A DNA stretch of 36,629 nt from Lachnospiraceae bacterium (GCA_022774705.1 JALFLM010000143.1:1-36629); one strand, 5' to 3'; positions 8,005-17,336 are shown, counted from the first letter of the stretch. Numbers and translations: made by a program. Notes: generated by a model not told the origin, from the letters alone.

Positions 8005-9084
8005 ATGAATCCGGATAATTTGCATAATCGCAGGGAATGCGGAGAACGCATCGGTGGAAATCATGCTGTAAATGGCGGCGGAGAACGCTATTACACCCTT
8101 AATTATTATCTGCGGCAGCGGTTCGGCCGGAAAACCTACAAGCTGGCGCTGGACGGCGGCATGACATGTCCCAACCGGGACGGGACGGTGGGATACGGCG
8201 GCTGCATATTCTGCAGCGGCGGCGGTTCAGGAGAATTTGCAGTGGGAATACAGGAGACCGGAGGAGTAACGGCTCAGATCGAGCAGGCAAGAAAGCGGAT
8301 ACAGGAGAAAACGGACGCAGAGCTGTTTATTGCCTATTTTCAGTCGTACACCAATACTTACGCGGATGTGGAATATCTCAGGCAGATTTTCACGGAAGCA
8401 ATCATGCACCCGCAGGTTGCAGTTCTTTCCATTGCCACAAGACCCGACTGTCTGCCGGATGAGGTGCTGGCGCTTTTAGAGGAACTGAACCGGATCAAGC
8501 CGGTCTGGATTGAACTGGGGCTGCAGACGATTCATGAAAAAACCGCCCGTTATATCCGTCGGGGGTACGAACTTTCCTGTTACGAAAATGCGGTAAAACG
8601 GCTGAATCAGGCCGGAATTGAAGTGATCACCCATGTGATTCTGGGTCTGCCCGGGGAGAGTCGGGAGGATATGCTGGAAACGGTGCGCTATCTGTCCCGG
8701 AATGTGTCCGTTTCCGGGCAGAATTCTGTTCCCGGAAGAAATCACCTTTCTGAAATTCCGCCATCCGGTGCCGTGCCGTTTTTATATGGTACACAGGGAA
8801 TCAAGCTTCAGCTGCTTCACGTACTGAAAGGCACCGATCTGGCAGCTGATTACCAAAAAGGTGCCTTTTCTGTTCTGAGTATGGATGAATATCTTGATGT
8901 TCTTTTTGAGTGCATTGAAATCCTTCCTCCGGATATGGTGGTTCACCGCATTACAGGTGACGGCCCCAAATCTCTTCTTGTGGCTCCCCAATGGAGTGCC
9001 GATAAAAAGAGGGTTCTCAACACCATACGCCGGGAAATGAAGCGGCGGGATATCCGTCAGGGAAAACGTTACAGGCCGGTCTGA
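8005..9084 (+). CDS. TIGR01212 family radical SAM protein (YhcC-like)
   Basis: A radical SAM enzyme of unknown substrate. The conserved opening RYYTLNYYLRQRFG is followed by the family's unusual cluster motif with spacing C-x7-C-x2-C (CPNRDGTVGYGGCIFC, nt 8167-8214), then FCSGGGSGEF, AYFQSYTNTYA, SIATRPDC and ELGLQT, all typical of TIGR01212/YhcC. The length of 359 is slightly over the usual ~310; the extra is an N-terminal tail (about 30 residues before RYY) and an insertion around nt 8700-8770. AGGAGG lies 14 bases before the ATG. It converges with the DUF885 gene 18 bases away. Confidence 0.88.
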   Translation: MNPDNLHNRRECGERIGGNHAVNGGGERYYTLNYYLRQRFGRKTYKLALDGGMTCPNRDGTVGYGGCIFCSGGGSGEFAVGIQETGGVTAQIEQARKRIQEKTDAELFIAYFQSYTNTYADVEYLRQIFTEAIMHPQVAVLSIATRPDCLPDEVLALLEELNRIKPVWIELGLQTIHEKTARYIRRGYELSCYENAVKRLNQAGIEVITHVILGLPGESREDMLETVRYLSRNVSVSGQNSVPGRNHLSEIPPSGAVPFLYGTQGIKLQLLHVLKGTDLAADYQKGAFSVLSMDEYLDVLFECIEILPPDMVVHRITGDGPKSLLVAPQWSADKKRVLNTIRREMKRRDIRQGKRYRPV

Positions 9085-9102
9085 TATCCTTCATGTGAAG
9101 GG

Positions 9103-10956
9103 TCAGGCACCTGCCTTACAGCTTTCGATCCAGGATTCCATGTATTCCCGGATCAGGTAGAAGGGCGAGTCGCCCATTTCCAGGAAAAAGGTATGGAATT
9201 TTTTCAGGTTGAAAGAATCCCCCAGCGCTTCCTGTGCATCGGTTTTCAGGTCGAGGATTTCCAGATATCCGATGTAATACTTCAGGTAATTGCAGGGCTG
9301 GGAAACAATATAATAATACACCTCAGTGATTGCTTCCGTATCTGTAATGCCATAATTCTTCAGAAAATCAGCAATTTCATCGGGCGTCTGTCCTTCGTAG
9401 TTGATATAGAAATCCAGCAGTGCGTAAAGTCCAAGACTGAGGCTGTTGTTATGCTGCATCAGAGAGGCCAGATCGGTATCGATGCCCGTATCGTAGCTGT
9501 ATGCCAGATTTTCCACATAGGTGGCCCAGCCTTCGGAATAGCCGGCGGTGGAACACAGATAGCGTATGGGTGAGTTGCTGCAGGAAGCCGTATATACGGT
9601 CTGATACAGGTGTCCTGGATACCCTTCATGAGCCAGCGTGGAATACAGATCGGAAGAATCCGAAGAACCGCCGTTGATGTAGATCACATTATCCACCGGG
9701 TTGTCGATGGGCGGCGTCAGGTAAAAAGCCGGACTCAGGGAATCCTCCATGGACTTGCTGACGTACTTGATCTGCAGGTTGATATCCGTTTCCAGCTTTG
9801 GAAAATCCTCCAGCATTTTCTCCTGCAGATCCTGGATGATCTCCAGCGGATCTGTAAGGGAAAATTCAAAATCACCGGAGGCGGTGTTCAGCCGTGGATT
9901 GTTTTTCATCAGTTCCTGCATTGCACGAAAATCAGCAGTGATCCGGTCAATGGTCATGTTCTCCAGTTCCTTTACGGGCCGGTCGGTCCCTACGGACTGC
10001 TGCAGAACATATTTATAGTAATCTTTACCATTATCGTAATTGCAGATACCGCCTTCGTTGACGCCGGTGCCCTTCAGCTTTCTCAGCCCGTCGATGAGCA
10101 TCTGATAAGCGCTGATCACATCACCGGTTACCAGCTTCCGGTTTTCAAGGATAAAGGCCTCTTTCTTTCCTTCATCCAGCCATTCAATTTCATCCAGACG
10201 TTCCTCGAAGGTGGTGATCAGAAAATTGTCATCAGTCTGGGAAATAAATGATTCACAGTCTTTTATAACCATATCGGCACAGTAATCGGACATAAACAGG
10301 CCGGCATCGGATTTTTCCTGTTCATAGGCAATAATATCCGTAAAATAACGGTTCACATCCTTTAACAGGGCAAGGTAATCGGTGATATCTCTTTCTGTAT
10401 TGAAGGTGTATTCTGCAAACAGAGTCGGAAGCTCCGACTGGATACCGATGGAAGGCTGCAGAGCTTCCTCGTAGTAAGGAAAATCCCTGCTTTCCCTGCT
10501 GAGCTTCAGTGTATTTTCCAGAATATCATAAGTAAGCTTCTGGTTATAGGTCAGTTCATCATAATCGAACTCTTTAAGCTGAGTGAGCAGTTCATCGGCA
10601 CGCTCTGCAGTTTCCTGAAAATAGTTCTGACTGTACTCTCCAAGAGTCAGCGGATAGTCGGATATCCCGAAGGAAGCAGGATCTTCCAGAGCATAATGAA
10701 GGTTCAGCGTGTTTTCTGTAATTTCCTCGCAGAACAGGGATGTGGTAAAATTCTCAAATTCGTCAGAAACCGACGGCTGACCGGAACCGGATTCATTCGA
10801 AGCATCCGAAGTCTGCGTTTTTTCATTTCCCGGAGACAATGATTCGTATGTTTTACCATCCTTAACGCTCCGGCATCCTGCCAGAGAAGATACCAGCATA
10901 AAAACAACCAGCAAAAATACGGAATATTTCCGGAATAATCTGTTAAAATGTGTCAT
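9103..10956 (-). CDS. DUF885 family lipoprotein (putative metallopeptidase)
   Basis: A secreted lipoprotein of the DUF885 family, whose members carry an HExxxH-like zinc motif. The signal peptide ends in lipobox SLAGC, so it is tethered outside the membrane. The body is mostly helical, with AHEGYPGHLYQT (about nt 9597-9632) as the likely metal site and an EGWATY element (about nt 9514-9531) downstream, as is typical. The start at 10956 is preferred over an in-frame TTG at 10974 because AGGAAGGAG lies just upstream of 10956 and would overlap the TTG. Peptidase activity is inferred from the motif. It lies downstream of the sigma factor gene on the same strand, with about 160 bases between. Confidence 0.85.
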   Translation of the reverse strand: MTHFNRLFRKYSVFLLVVFMLVSSLAGCRSVKDGKTYESLSPGNEKTQTSDASNESGSGQPSVSDEFENFTTSLFCEEITENTLNLHYALEDPASFGISDYPLTLGEYSQNYFQETAERADELLTQLKEFDYDELTYNQKLTYDILENTLKLSRESRDFPYYEEALQPSIGIQSELPTLFAEYTFNTERDITDYLALLKDVNRYFTDIIAYEQEKSDAGLFMSDYCADMVIKDCESFISQTDDNFLITTFEERLDEIEWLDEGKKEAFILENRKLVTGDVISAYQMLIDGLRKLKGTGVNEGGICNYDNGKDYYKYVLQQSVGTDRPVKELENMTIDRITADFRAMQELMKNNPRLNTASGDFEFSLTDPLEIIQDLQEKMLEDFPKLETDINLQIKYVSKSMEDSLSPAFYLTPPIDNPVDNVIYINGGSSDSSDLYSTLAHEGYPGHLYQTVYTASCSNSPIRYLCSTAGYSEGWATYVENLAYSYDTGIDTDLASLMQHNNSLSLGLYALLDFYINYEGQTPDEIADFLKNYGITDTEAITEVYYYIVSQPCNYLKYYIGYLEILDLKTDAQEALGDSFNLKKFHTFFLEMGDSPFYLIREYMESWIESCKAGA

Positions 10957-11066
10957 TAAAAGCTCCTTCCTCAAATCAGGTATCTGGAAACAGCGATACC
11001 AGGTTACTTTCAGTATATCACAATCAGAGCGATAATAGAATTAAAGATTCGAACGGCATTTTAATA

Positions 11067-11120
11067 ACGGTATCCTGATATGGTATCCTGGTTGCAGTAT
11101 CCTGGTTACGGTATCCTAAT
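11067..11120. repeat. Four imperfect 13-14 bp tandem repeats
   Basis: GTATCCT recurs at 11070, 11083, 11097 and 11111 within units like GGTATCCTGGTTAC. The last copy contains the stop codon of the sigma factor gene, so the array begins at the end of the gene and runs into the spacer. It is probably a replication-slippage product. Confidence 0.6.
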
Positions 11121-11700
11121 ATCTGTTTTCCAGGCGTTCTTTGAGCATTTTTTTTGCCCGGTTGATACGTACGGCTACCAGATTGACGGACAGACCTGTG
11201 CGTCTGGATATTTCCAGATTGGTGAGCCCGTCTATGTAACGAAGCTTCAAAGGGATTCGATAGGTGTCATCAAGGCTGTCTATGATATCAGTCAGCTCGT
11301 CCAGTGTTTCCTGGTGGATGACATGTTCCAGAGGAAGATTGTCGTATTCCGGAGGGTACTCCTGATTTTCCATCAGCGTTTCGGGGGAACGGTTGCGTTT
11401 TCGTATATAATCAATACATTTGTTTCTCGTAATTGTAATCAGAAAATATTTTGTCATTTTGGTGTGGACATCTTTAATATCAGAAAGATGTTCCGATGCT
11501 TTGATAAATGTTTCCTGCACCATATCTTCAGCAAGCTGCATATCTTTCAGGTAGCCGAACGCTACGTACCAGAGAGGATGAGAATAGATTTCGTACAGTT
11601 CTGATAATTTTTCCTGATCTGTCTGGAAACACGACATGCAAACAGGGATGGCACCGGATACTGAGTTACTGGTTGCGGCAGAAGTCTGGGTAGTAATCAT
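11116..11700 (-). CDS. ECF-type RNA polymerase sigma factor
   Basis: A 194-residue alternative sigma factor. After a Ser/Thr-rich tail of about 27 residues comes region 2 (LYEIYSHPLWYVAFGYL, AEDMVQETFIKASEHL, then ITRNKCIDYIRKRNR) and region 4 (DSLDDTYRIPLKLRYIDGLTNLEISRRTGLSVNLVAVRINRAKKML), the helix-turn-helix reading the -35 box. AAAGGAG lies 7 bases before the ATG. No anti-sigma gene is adjacent; the next gene on the strand is the DUF885 lipoprotein. The promoter in front looks like a vegetative one, so it may be transcribed by the main sigma factor. Confidence 0.92.
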   Translation of the reverse strand: MITTQTSAATSNSVSGAIPVCMSCFQTDQEKLSELYEIYSHPLWYVAFGYLKDMQLAEDMVQETFIKASEHLSDIKDVHTKMTKYFLITITRNKCIDYIRKRNRSPETLMENQEYPPEYDNLPLEHVIHQETLDELTDIIDSLDDTYRIPLKLRYIDGLTNLEISRRTGLSVNLVAVRINRAKKMLKERLENRY

Positions 11701-11829
11701 AGCAATTCTCCTTTCAATTTGCGTTCGTCGAAATTGTTGCTGTAAATTGGCTGTGATTCTGTTTTATAGCTTTATCCGCAGTAAACAGTTTTGCGAAAAA
11801 AAGATATCGATATCCGCCGGGACAAGTAA

Positions 11830-11858
11830 ATTATAGAACAAATTAGCAGGGCGAACAA
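11830..11858 (-). promoter_or_regulatory. Promoter for the ECF sigma gene
   Basis: On the minus strand TTGTTC (11858-11853) and TATAAT (11835-11830) are 17 bases apart. It lies about 130 bases before the sigma gene start, leaving a long leader without a recognised structure. Confidence 0.65.
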
Positions 11859-12010
11859 TTGCTGACAATTGAAAAACTGGTAAAGTTCGTAAGGAAAAAA
11901 CATGAAAAAATAGAAAAATAATGAAATTAATAAAAAAAAGACGAAAAACAAAAGAAAACAGGGTGAAATAAATGAAAAATCAAGCTGTAAAAAATAACTC
12001 CATATCTGTC

Positions 12011-12039
12011 TTGCATCTTTTTGGGGAATTCCGTATAAT
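12011..12039 (+). promoter_or_regulatory. Promoter for metG
   Basis: TTGCAT (12011-12016) and TATAAT (12034-12039) are 17 bases apart. The leader to the metG ATG is only about 55 bases, with no T-box or SAM riboswitch. The preceding A-rich stretch 11870-12000 may act as an UP-type element but shows no gene. Confidence 0.8.
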
Positions 12040-12101
12040 AGAAACAGTATGCCTGAATTTGCTTATTACTTAGATGATGATAGAAGGGAGTGTTTCTATT
12101 C

Positions 12102-14054
12102 ATGTGTGAAAAATGTAAGAAACCTTATTATATTACAACTGCGATTGCCTATACTTCCGGTAAGCCCCATATCGGCAATACTTATGAAATCGTTCTGGCA
12201 GATGCGATTGCCAGATATAAACGTGCAGAGGGCTATGATGTGCGGTTCCAGACCGGTACTGACGAGCATGGTCAGAAGATTGAAGAGAAGGCTCAGGCTG
12301 CAGGTGTTTCTCCTCAGGAGTTTGTAGATGATGTGGCGGGCCAGATCAAAACCATCTGGGATATGATGAATACTTCCTATGATAAATTTATCCGCACCAC
12401 GGATGAGGATCATATGGCTCAGGTACAGAAGATTTTCAAAAAACTTTACGATAAAGGCGATATTTACAAGGGATACTATGAAGGCATGTACTGTACACCG
12501 TGTGAATCTTTCTTTACGGAATCACAGCTGGTGGACGGCAAATGCCCCGACTGCGGACGTGAAGTCAAACCCGCAAAGGAAGAGGCTTATTTCTTCAGAA
12601 TGAGTAAATATGCGGATCGCCTGATTCAGTATATTGAGGAACATCCCGAATTTATCCAGCCTGCTTCAAGAAAGAACGAGATGATGAACAATTTCCTGAA
12701 GGCCGGCCTGCAGGATCTGTGTGTTTCAAGAACGTCTTTCTCATGGGGGATTCCCGTTGATTTCGATCCCAAACATGTGGTATATGTATGGATCGACGCG
12801 CTGACCAATTACATTACCGGTCTCGGTTTCAAACTGGATGAAGAGTCGGATCCCATGTTTGAGAAATACTGGCCGGCAGATCTGCATCTGATCGGTAAGG
12901 ATATTCTGCGTTTTCATACCATTTACTGGCCTATCATGCTGATGGCACTGGATCTGCCTCTGCCGAAGCAGATTTTCGGACATCCCTGGCTGCTGCAGGG
13001 CGACGGCAAGATGAGCAAGTCAAAAGGCAACGTGATTTACGCAGATGATCTGGTTGAGATGTTCGGTGTGGATGCGGTTCGTTATTTCGTTCTGCATGAG
13101 ATGCCTTTCGAGAGCGATGGTGTGATCACCTGGGAACTGATGGTAGAACGCATGAACTCCGATCTGGCCAATACTCTGGGCAATCTGGTCAACCGTACCA
13201 TCGCCATGACCAACAAGTATTTCGGCGGCGAAGTGAAATCCACCGGCGTGACCGGAGATGTGGATGCCGACCTGAAAACAACTGTTCTGGGTGCTGTTAA
13301 GAAGGTTCAGGAGAAGATGGTTGATCTGCATGTGGCAGATGCCATCACAGAGGTATTTAACCTGTTCAAGCGCTGCAACAAGTATATTGATGAAACCGCA
13401 CCGTGGGTTCTGGCTAAAAATGAAGAAGACAAGCCCCGCCTGGCAGAGGTTATGTACAATCTGACAGAAAGCATCTGTATCGGTGCAAGTCTCCTGCAGC
13501 CCTTCATGCCCGATACCTCCGAAAAGATTCTGGCTCAGCTGAACGGCACTTACCGTATGATCGATGAACTGGATGAATTCGGCAGATATCCCGACGGCAA
13601 TAAGGTTACGGATAAGCCTGAAATCCTGTTTGCAAGACTGGATGTGAAGAAGGTTCTGGAAGAAGTGGAATCGAAAAGAGCAGCTGCTGAAGAACCACAG
13701 GTTAAATATCCTCAGGTAGCACCCAAGGAAGAAATCACCATTGATGATTTTGATAAGGTACAGCTCCGTGTAGGAGAAGTACTGAGCTGTGAACCGGTTA
13801 AAAAAGCGAAAAAGCTTCTGGTAATGCAGATCCGTATCGGTGATGAGGTGCGCCAGATCGTTTCAGGCATCGCAAAATACTACAAACCGGAAGAGATGGT
13901 GGGCAAGAAGGTTGCTGTTGTGACCAACTTAAAGCCCTGCAGGCTGTGCGGCGTGGAATCACAGGGTATGATTCTGGCTGCATCGGATGATGAGGGCAAT
14001 CTGTCCGTCATGACACCGGATAAAGATATGATCTGCGGATCGGAAATCTGTTGA
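12102..14054 (+). CDS. metG: Methionyl-tRNA synthetase
   Basis: It charges tRNA-Met for initiation and elongation. Class I features are present: the HIGH-like HIGN near residue 20, a zinc knuckle (CTPC 131-134 and CPDC 148-151), the WIDALTNYITGLG segment, and KMSKS at 303-307. An anticodon-binding helical region follows, then a C-terminal EMAP-II/Trbp-like tRNA-binding domain (about 547-650). Full length, about 650 residues. The start at 12102 (MCEKCKKPYYIT) fits the family and lies 11 bases after AGAAGGGAG; an in-frame GTG at 12090 overlaps that site. It leads a housekeeping run with tatD and rsmA. Confidence 0.97.
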   Translation: MCEKCKKPYYITTAIAYTSGKPHIGNTYEIVLADAIARYKRAEGYDVRFQTGTDEHGQKIEEKAQAAGVSPQEFVDDVAGQIKTIWDMMNTSYDKFIRTTDEDHMAQVQKIFKKLYDKGDIYKGYYEGMYCTPCESFFTESQLVDGKCPDCGREVKPAKEEAYFFRMSKYADRLIQYIEEHPEFIQPASRKNEMMNNFLKAGLQDLCVSRTSFSWGIPVDFDPKHVVYVWIDALTNYITGLGFKLDEESDPMFEKYWPADLHLIGKDILRFHTIYWPIMLMALDLPLPKQIFGHPWLLQGDGKMSKSKGNVIYADDLVEMFGVDAVRYFVLHEMPFESDGVITWELMVERMNSDLANTLGNLVNRTIAMTNKYFGGEVKSTGVTGDVDADLKTTVLGAVKKVQEKMVDLHVADAITEVFNLFKRCNKYIDETAPWVLAKNEEDKPRLAEVMYNLTESICIGASLLQPFMPDTSEKILAQLNGTYRMIDELDEFGRYPDGNKVTDKPEILFARLDVKKVLEEVESKRAAAEEPQVKYPQVAPKEEITIDDFDKVQLRVGEVLSCEPVKKAKKLLVMQIRIGDEVRQIVSGIAKYYKPEEMVGKKVAVVTNLKPCRLCGVESQGMILAASDDEGNLSVMTPDKDMICGSEIC

Positions 14055-14066
14055 TTTGAGTATAAG

Positions 14067-14849
14067 ATGAAGAAGATATTTGATACACATGCTCATTATG
14101 ATGATGAAGCATTTGACAGCGACCGGGAGGAACTTCTGGCGTCCATGAAGGAGCAGGGCGTGGAGCGGATCGTTAATGTATCGGCCAATCTCCGTGAGAT
14201 TCAGGAAACGCTGAAACTGATCGAACGATTCCCGTTCTTTTACGGGGCGGCAGGTGTTCACCCGGATGATACAAAAGAACTGAATGAGGAGAATTTTGAG
14301 CAGATCCGCCGGGCTGCCATGCATGAGAAGATGGTGGCGATCGGTGAGATCGGCCTTGATTATTACTGGGACAGCAGTGACCGGGAAACTCAGAAAAAAT
14401 GGTTTCTCCGCCAGCTGGAGCTGGCCCGGGAGCTTGACAAGCCGGTGATCATCCACAGCCGGGAAGCGGCTCAGGATACACTGGAACTGATCAGACAGGC
14501 CGGCGGTCCCGATTTCAGCATGGTGATCCACTGTTTCTCCTACAGCACGGAGCTGGCCAGAGAGTACCTGAATATGGGATATTATCTGGGAATCGGAGGG
14601 GTTGTTACCTATAAAAACGGCAGAAAACTGAAGGAAGTGGTTTCGTACATGCCTCTTGACCGGATTCTGCTGGAAACCGATGCACCATATCTGACGCCCG
14701 TACCTTTCCGGGGAAAGCGTAATTCGTCGGAAAAGATTCACTATGTGGCGGAAGAAATCGCCCGCCTGAAAAATATCAGTCAGGATGAGGTGCTGGAAGC
14801 AGCCTGGAACAATGCGTGCAGATTTTACCGGCTGAATGAACAGCAGTAA
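14067..14849 (+). CDS. TatD family metal-dependent hydrolase
   Basis: A TIM-barrel hydrolase of the TatD DNase family, with roles proposed in DNA repair and 3'-end trimming. Metal-ligand motifs are visible: DTHAHYDD (6-13), GVHPDD (72-77), the EIGLDYYW segment (about 94-101), an IHSREA His (about 131), a second His (VIHCFS, about 156) and ETDAPYL (about 207-213). At 260 residues it is normal. It lies 12 bases after metG and 14 before rsmA, the usual Firmicutes order metG-tatD-rsmA, so co-transcription is likely. Confidence 0.95.
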   Translation: MKKIFDTHAHYDDEAFDSDREELLASMKEQGVERIVNVSANLREIQETLKLIERFPFFYGAAGVHPDDTKELNEENFEQIRRAAMHEKMVAIGEIGLDYYWDSSDRETQKKWFLRQLELARELDKPVIIHSREAAQDTLELIRQAGGPDFSMVIHCFSYSTELAREYLNMGYYLGIGGVVTYKNGRKLKEVVSYMPLDRILLETDAPYLTPVPFRGKRNSSEKIHYVAEEIARLKNISQDEVLEAAWNNACRFYRLNEQQ

Positions 14850-14863
14850 GGTGAGGATTTTTT

Positions 14864-15727
14864 ATGGCAAATCTTGCAAATCCGCAGGAAACGATTGCAG
14901 TCCTGCAGAAATATCAGTTTAATTTCCAGAAAAAGTTCGGTCAGAATTTTCTGATCGATACCCGTGTGCTGGAAAAAATCATGGATGCGGCAGAAGCAGG
15001 TCCTGAGGATTGTATACTGGAGATTGGTCCCGGCATCGGAACCATGACCCAGATGCTGGCGGAACGTGCACGAAAAGTGATCGCGGTGGAAATCGACAAT
15101 AACCTGATTCCGATTCTGCAGGATACGCTTCAGGCTTACAACAATGTGAAGATCATTCACAACGATATTCTGAAGCTGGATCTGAAGCAGCTGGTCCGGG
15201 AGGAGAATGATGGCAGGCCTATCAAGGTGGTGGCCAATCTGCCCTATTATATTACAACGCCCATTATCATGGGACTGTTTGAAGCGGATGTTCCGCTGGA
15301 GAGCATTACCGTCATGGTACAGAAGGAAGTGGCGGACCGCATGAAATCCGGCCCCGGCAGCAAGGATTACGGCGCTCTGTCTCTGGCAGTGCAGTATTAC
15401 TCCAGGCCGGAGCTGGCGGCCAACGTGCCTCCCAATTGTTTTATTCCCCGTCCCAATGTGGGTTCAGCGGTTATCTGCCTTCACAGACATTCAGAACCGC
15501 CGGTTGAAGTACATGATGAAAAGCTGATGTTCCGCCTGATACGTGCGTCATTTAATCAGCGCCGGAAGACCATGCAAAACAGCCTGAACAACTCTCCGGA
15601 GCTTTCATTTAACAAAGAACAGATCACGGCGGCGCTGGAAGCAGTGGGACTGAAAAGCAATATCCGGGGCGAAGCCCTGACGCTGGAACAGTTTGCAGCT
15701 TTAAGCAATGCATTTGAACGGGTATAA
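14864..15727 (+). CDS. rsmA: 16S rRNA (adenine1518-N6/adenine1519-N6)-dimethyltransferase
   Basis: It dimethylates the two adjacent adenines near the 3' end of 16S rRNA in late small-subunit assembly. The sequence shows the family start KKFGQNFLID, the SAM-binding motif EIGPGIGTMT (about 49-58), VEIDNNL and the catalytic motif NLPYYITTP (about 125-133). The C-terminal domain carries RASFNQRRKTMQNSL. The AAGGTGAGG site is well placed. It ends the metG operon at a strong hairpin terminator. Confidence 0.97.
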   Translation: MANLANPQETIAVLQKYQFNFQKKFGQNFLIDTRVLEKIMDAAEAGPEDCILEIGPGIGTMTQMLAERARKVIAVEIDNNLIPILQDTLQAYNNVKIIHNDILKLDLKQLVREENDGRPIKVVANLPYYITTPIIMGLFEADVPLESITVMVQKEVADRMKSGPGSKDYGALSLAVQYYSRPELAANVPPNCFIPRPNVGSAVICLHRHSEPPVEVHDEKLMFRLIRASFNQRRKTMQNSLNNSPELSFNKEQITAALEAVGLKSNIRGEALTLEQFAALSNAFERV

Positions 15728-15732
15728 TCCCC

Positions 15733-15773
15733 CGCCTCCCTTCATATAGATGTTGTGAAGGGAGGCGTTTTTT
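15733..15773 (+). terminator. Terminator after rsmA that also carries the next gene's RBS
   Basis: A perfect 12-bp stem (CGCCTCCCTTCA 15733-15744 with TGAAGGGAGGCG 15756-15767) is followed by six Ts. The Ts are directly followed by the ATG of the DUF6128 gene. The right arm contains GGGAGG at normal ribosome-site distance, so the folded hairpin would both end transcription and hide the ribosome site of read-through transcripts. Confidence 0.9.
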
Positions 15774-17072
15774 ATGTCGGAAAGTTCGAATAATTCTATG
15801 GAAACGGTGAGTTTCAGAAGGTTTTTATCGTATATTTATGCCTATGAGGATGATACAAAGCTGCGAAATGTGGGATTTGCAAAGGTGGAAGTCAGGCCGC
15901 CCCGTGTCCGTTTTCAAGTAACGGTAAGCGGGATTCTCCAGAAGGGCGGGCGTCCCATGGAGCTTTGCCTGGTTGATAAAAATCTTCAGCGTATTCCGGT
16001 GGGACAGCTTATACTTCAGAACGGCAGAGGGGATTATCGCAAAAGCACAGGACTGGAAAACATGTGCGACAGCGGACTGACATTTTCCCAGGTTTACGGA
16101 ATCTGCCTGCAGGGAGCCGGGAACAGGCGGCATTATTATATGACACTGTGGAAGGAAACAGCCCGGCCGGTGCGCCCTGTCAACCGACCGGAGGACAGCC
16201 GGATTCCGGTAATTCCGTCGGACAAAGGCCGAAGAGAAGAGGTAAAGGAAAATGAAAAGCAGCCTGAGAATGCAGAGCTGCCCGGGAATCTGAAGCAGTC
16301 TGGGAATCTGAAGCAGTCTGAAAAAGAAAATCAGTCCGGAAATATAATAAAAGCCGCTGAAGTGGAATCAGAAGGAGGAATGGAAGAAGCAGAAACCGCG
16401 GAGGTGTCAGAAAAAGAAGAGATGCTGGAGAAAGAAGAAATTCCTGAAAAAGAACAGATTCCTGAAAAAGAGCAGATTTCGGAAGGTGAAATAATGGCAC
16501 AGGAGGATAATGCTGAAGAATTTCAGGAGGAACTGGAATCTGCATCAGAACTGGTAAAGCAGCAGTCTTCAGATGAAATTCTGCGAAAAGCCGATGCGGC
16601 TGATTCTTCCTGCTCATCCATGTCCGGCACAGGAACGCGGAGGCAGAACATAAAGGAAAGAAACGGGAATAAGTGTCTGGAATTGTGGAAAAAATTCTGC
16701 ACAAGATACCCTCATGTGGATATCCGCCCTCTGAAACCGGATAACGAAAAAACAGGAGACAGTTTCCTGCGGTTTGGAAGAGTCTGCGAAGTTATACGGA
16801 TCCGGCCAAATGACATCGGTCGTCTCCCCAGAAATAACTGGATCCTTGCCCACAACAGCTTCCTGCAGAACGCGTACAATCAGTACCATCAGCTGATCCT
16901 TTTCCGTGTAGAAAATCAGGGAATCAACAGCCACCCGGAAAACCGCTGGTACATCGGACTCCCCGGAGAAAACACGGAACAGGAAACTCTGGTAGCAGAC
17001 GTATTCGGATTCAAAAAATACATGAAGTGCAGAAACGGAGGCTACTGGTACACCGAAATCATGCTGGGGTAA
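15774..17072 (+). CDS. DUF6128 domain protein
   Basis: A protein of unknown function recognised as the DUF6128 type of Lachnospiraceae. The N-terminal domain (about 10-125) has FRRFLSYIYAYEDD, NVGFAKVEVR and YGICL. A long, low-complexity Glu/Lys-rich linker follows (about 160-270) with short repeats (EKEEIPEKEQIPEKEQ). The C-terminal domain (about 300-432) carries PHVDIRPL, CEVIRIRPNDIGRLP, NNWILAHNSFLQNAY and WYIGLPG. No membrane segment. The start codon sits directly behind the rsmA terminator and uses its right arm as ribosome site. Confidence 0.75.
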   Translation: MSESSNNSMETVSFRRFLSYIYAYEDDTKLRNVGFAKVEVRPPRVRFQVTVSGILQKGGRPMELCLVDKNLQRIPVGQLILQNGRGDYRKSTGLENMCDSGLTFSQVYGICLQGAGNRRHYYMTLWKETARPVRPVNRPEDSRIPVIPSDKGRREEVKENEKQPENAELPGNLKQSGNLKQSEKENQSGNIIKAAEVESEGGMEEAETAEVSEKEEMLEKEEIPEKEQIPEKEQISEGEIMAQEDNAEEFQEELESASELVKQQSSDEILRKADAADSSCSSMSGTGTRRQNIKERNGNKCLELWKKFCTRYPHVDIRPLKPDNEKTGDSFLRFGRVCEVIRIRPNDIGRLPRNNWILAHNSFLQNAYNQYHQLILFRVENQGINSHPENRWYIGLPGENTEQETLVADVFGFKKYMKCRNGGYWYTEIMLG

Positions 17073-17116
17073 CCTGCTGTATAAAAACAACCGGAAAAGG
17101 GCATAATGGGGGTAGG

Positions 17117-17336
17117 GTTTATCACTTCATTGGATGGGTGGATAATGAGGCTCCATTACCGACAGGTCCTGTCCGGAGACGCGCTCTCGCTCTGTGACAA
17201 ACGCAGCGGTACTAAGCTTTTTCTGCGCTGTCGCTTGAAAAAGCAAGTGTCGGCGTTTGTCAACGGTCTCCTCGACAGGACCTGTCGGTAATTCCGCCGC
17301 TACAGATATTTTTTATCCCAAAGTGAAGTGATAAAC
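17117..17336. repeat. Hairpin element, copy 1 (about 220 bp, terminal inverted repeats)
   Basis: It is bounded by GTTTATCACTTC (17117-17128) and its exact reverse complement (17325-17336). Inside, ATTACCGACAGGTCCTGTC (17155-17173) pairs perfectly with 17274-17292, GGAGAC (17175-17180) with 17266-17271, and GACAAACGC (17196-17204) with 17253-17261. An inner hairpin (GCTTTTTC with GAAAAAGC) lies at about 17216-17244. The unpaired GCGCTCTCGCTC (17181-17192) is shared with copy 2. No protein is encoded that I believe. It could be a MITE-like mobile element, a structured RNA or both. Confidence 0.8.

Noticed and set aside
9085-9102. CCTTCATGTGAAGG hairpin between two converging genes, as terminator
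   Set aside because: The stem is only 6 bp with a 2-base gap, and no T-run follows on either strand.
11860-12101. T-box or SAM riboswitch in front of metG
   Set aside because: The promoter lies only about 60 bases before the ATG, and no T-box consensus or terminator hairpin is in between.
17106-17291. A 61-codon plus-strand frame within hairpin element copy 1
   Set aside because: The matching frame is not kept in copy 2, while the stems are, so the element does not appear to be coding.
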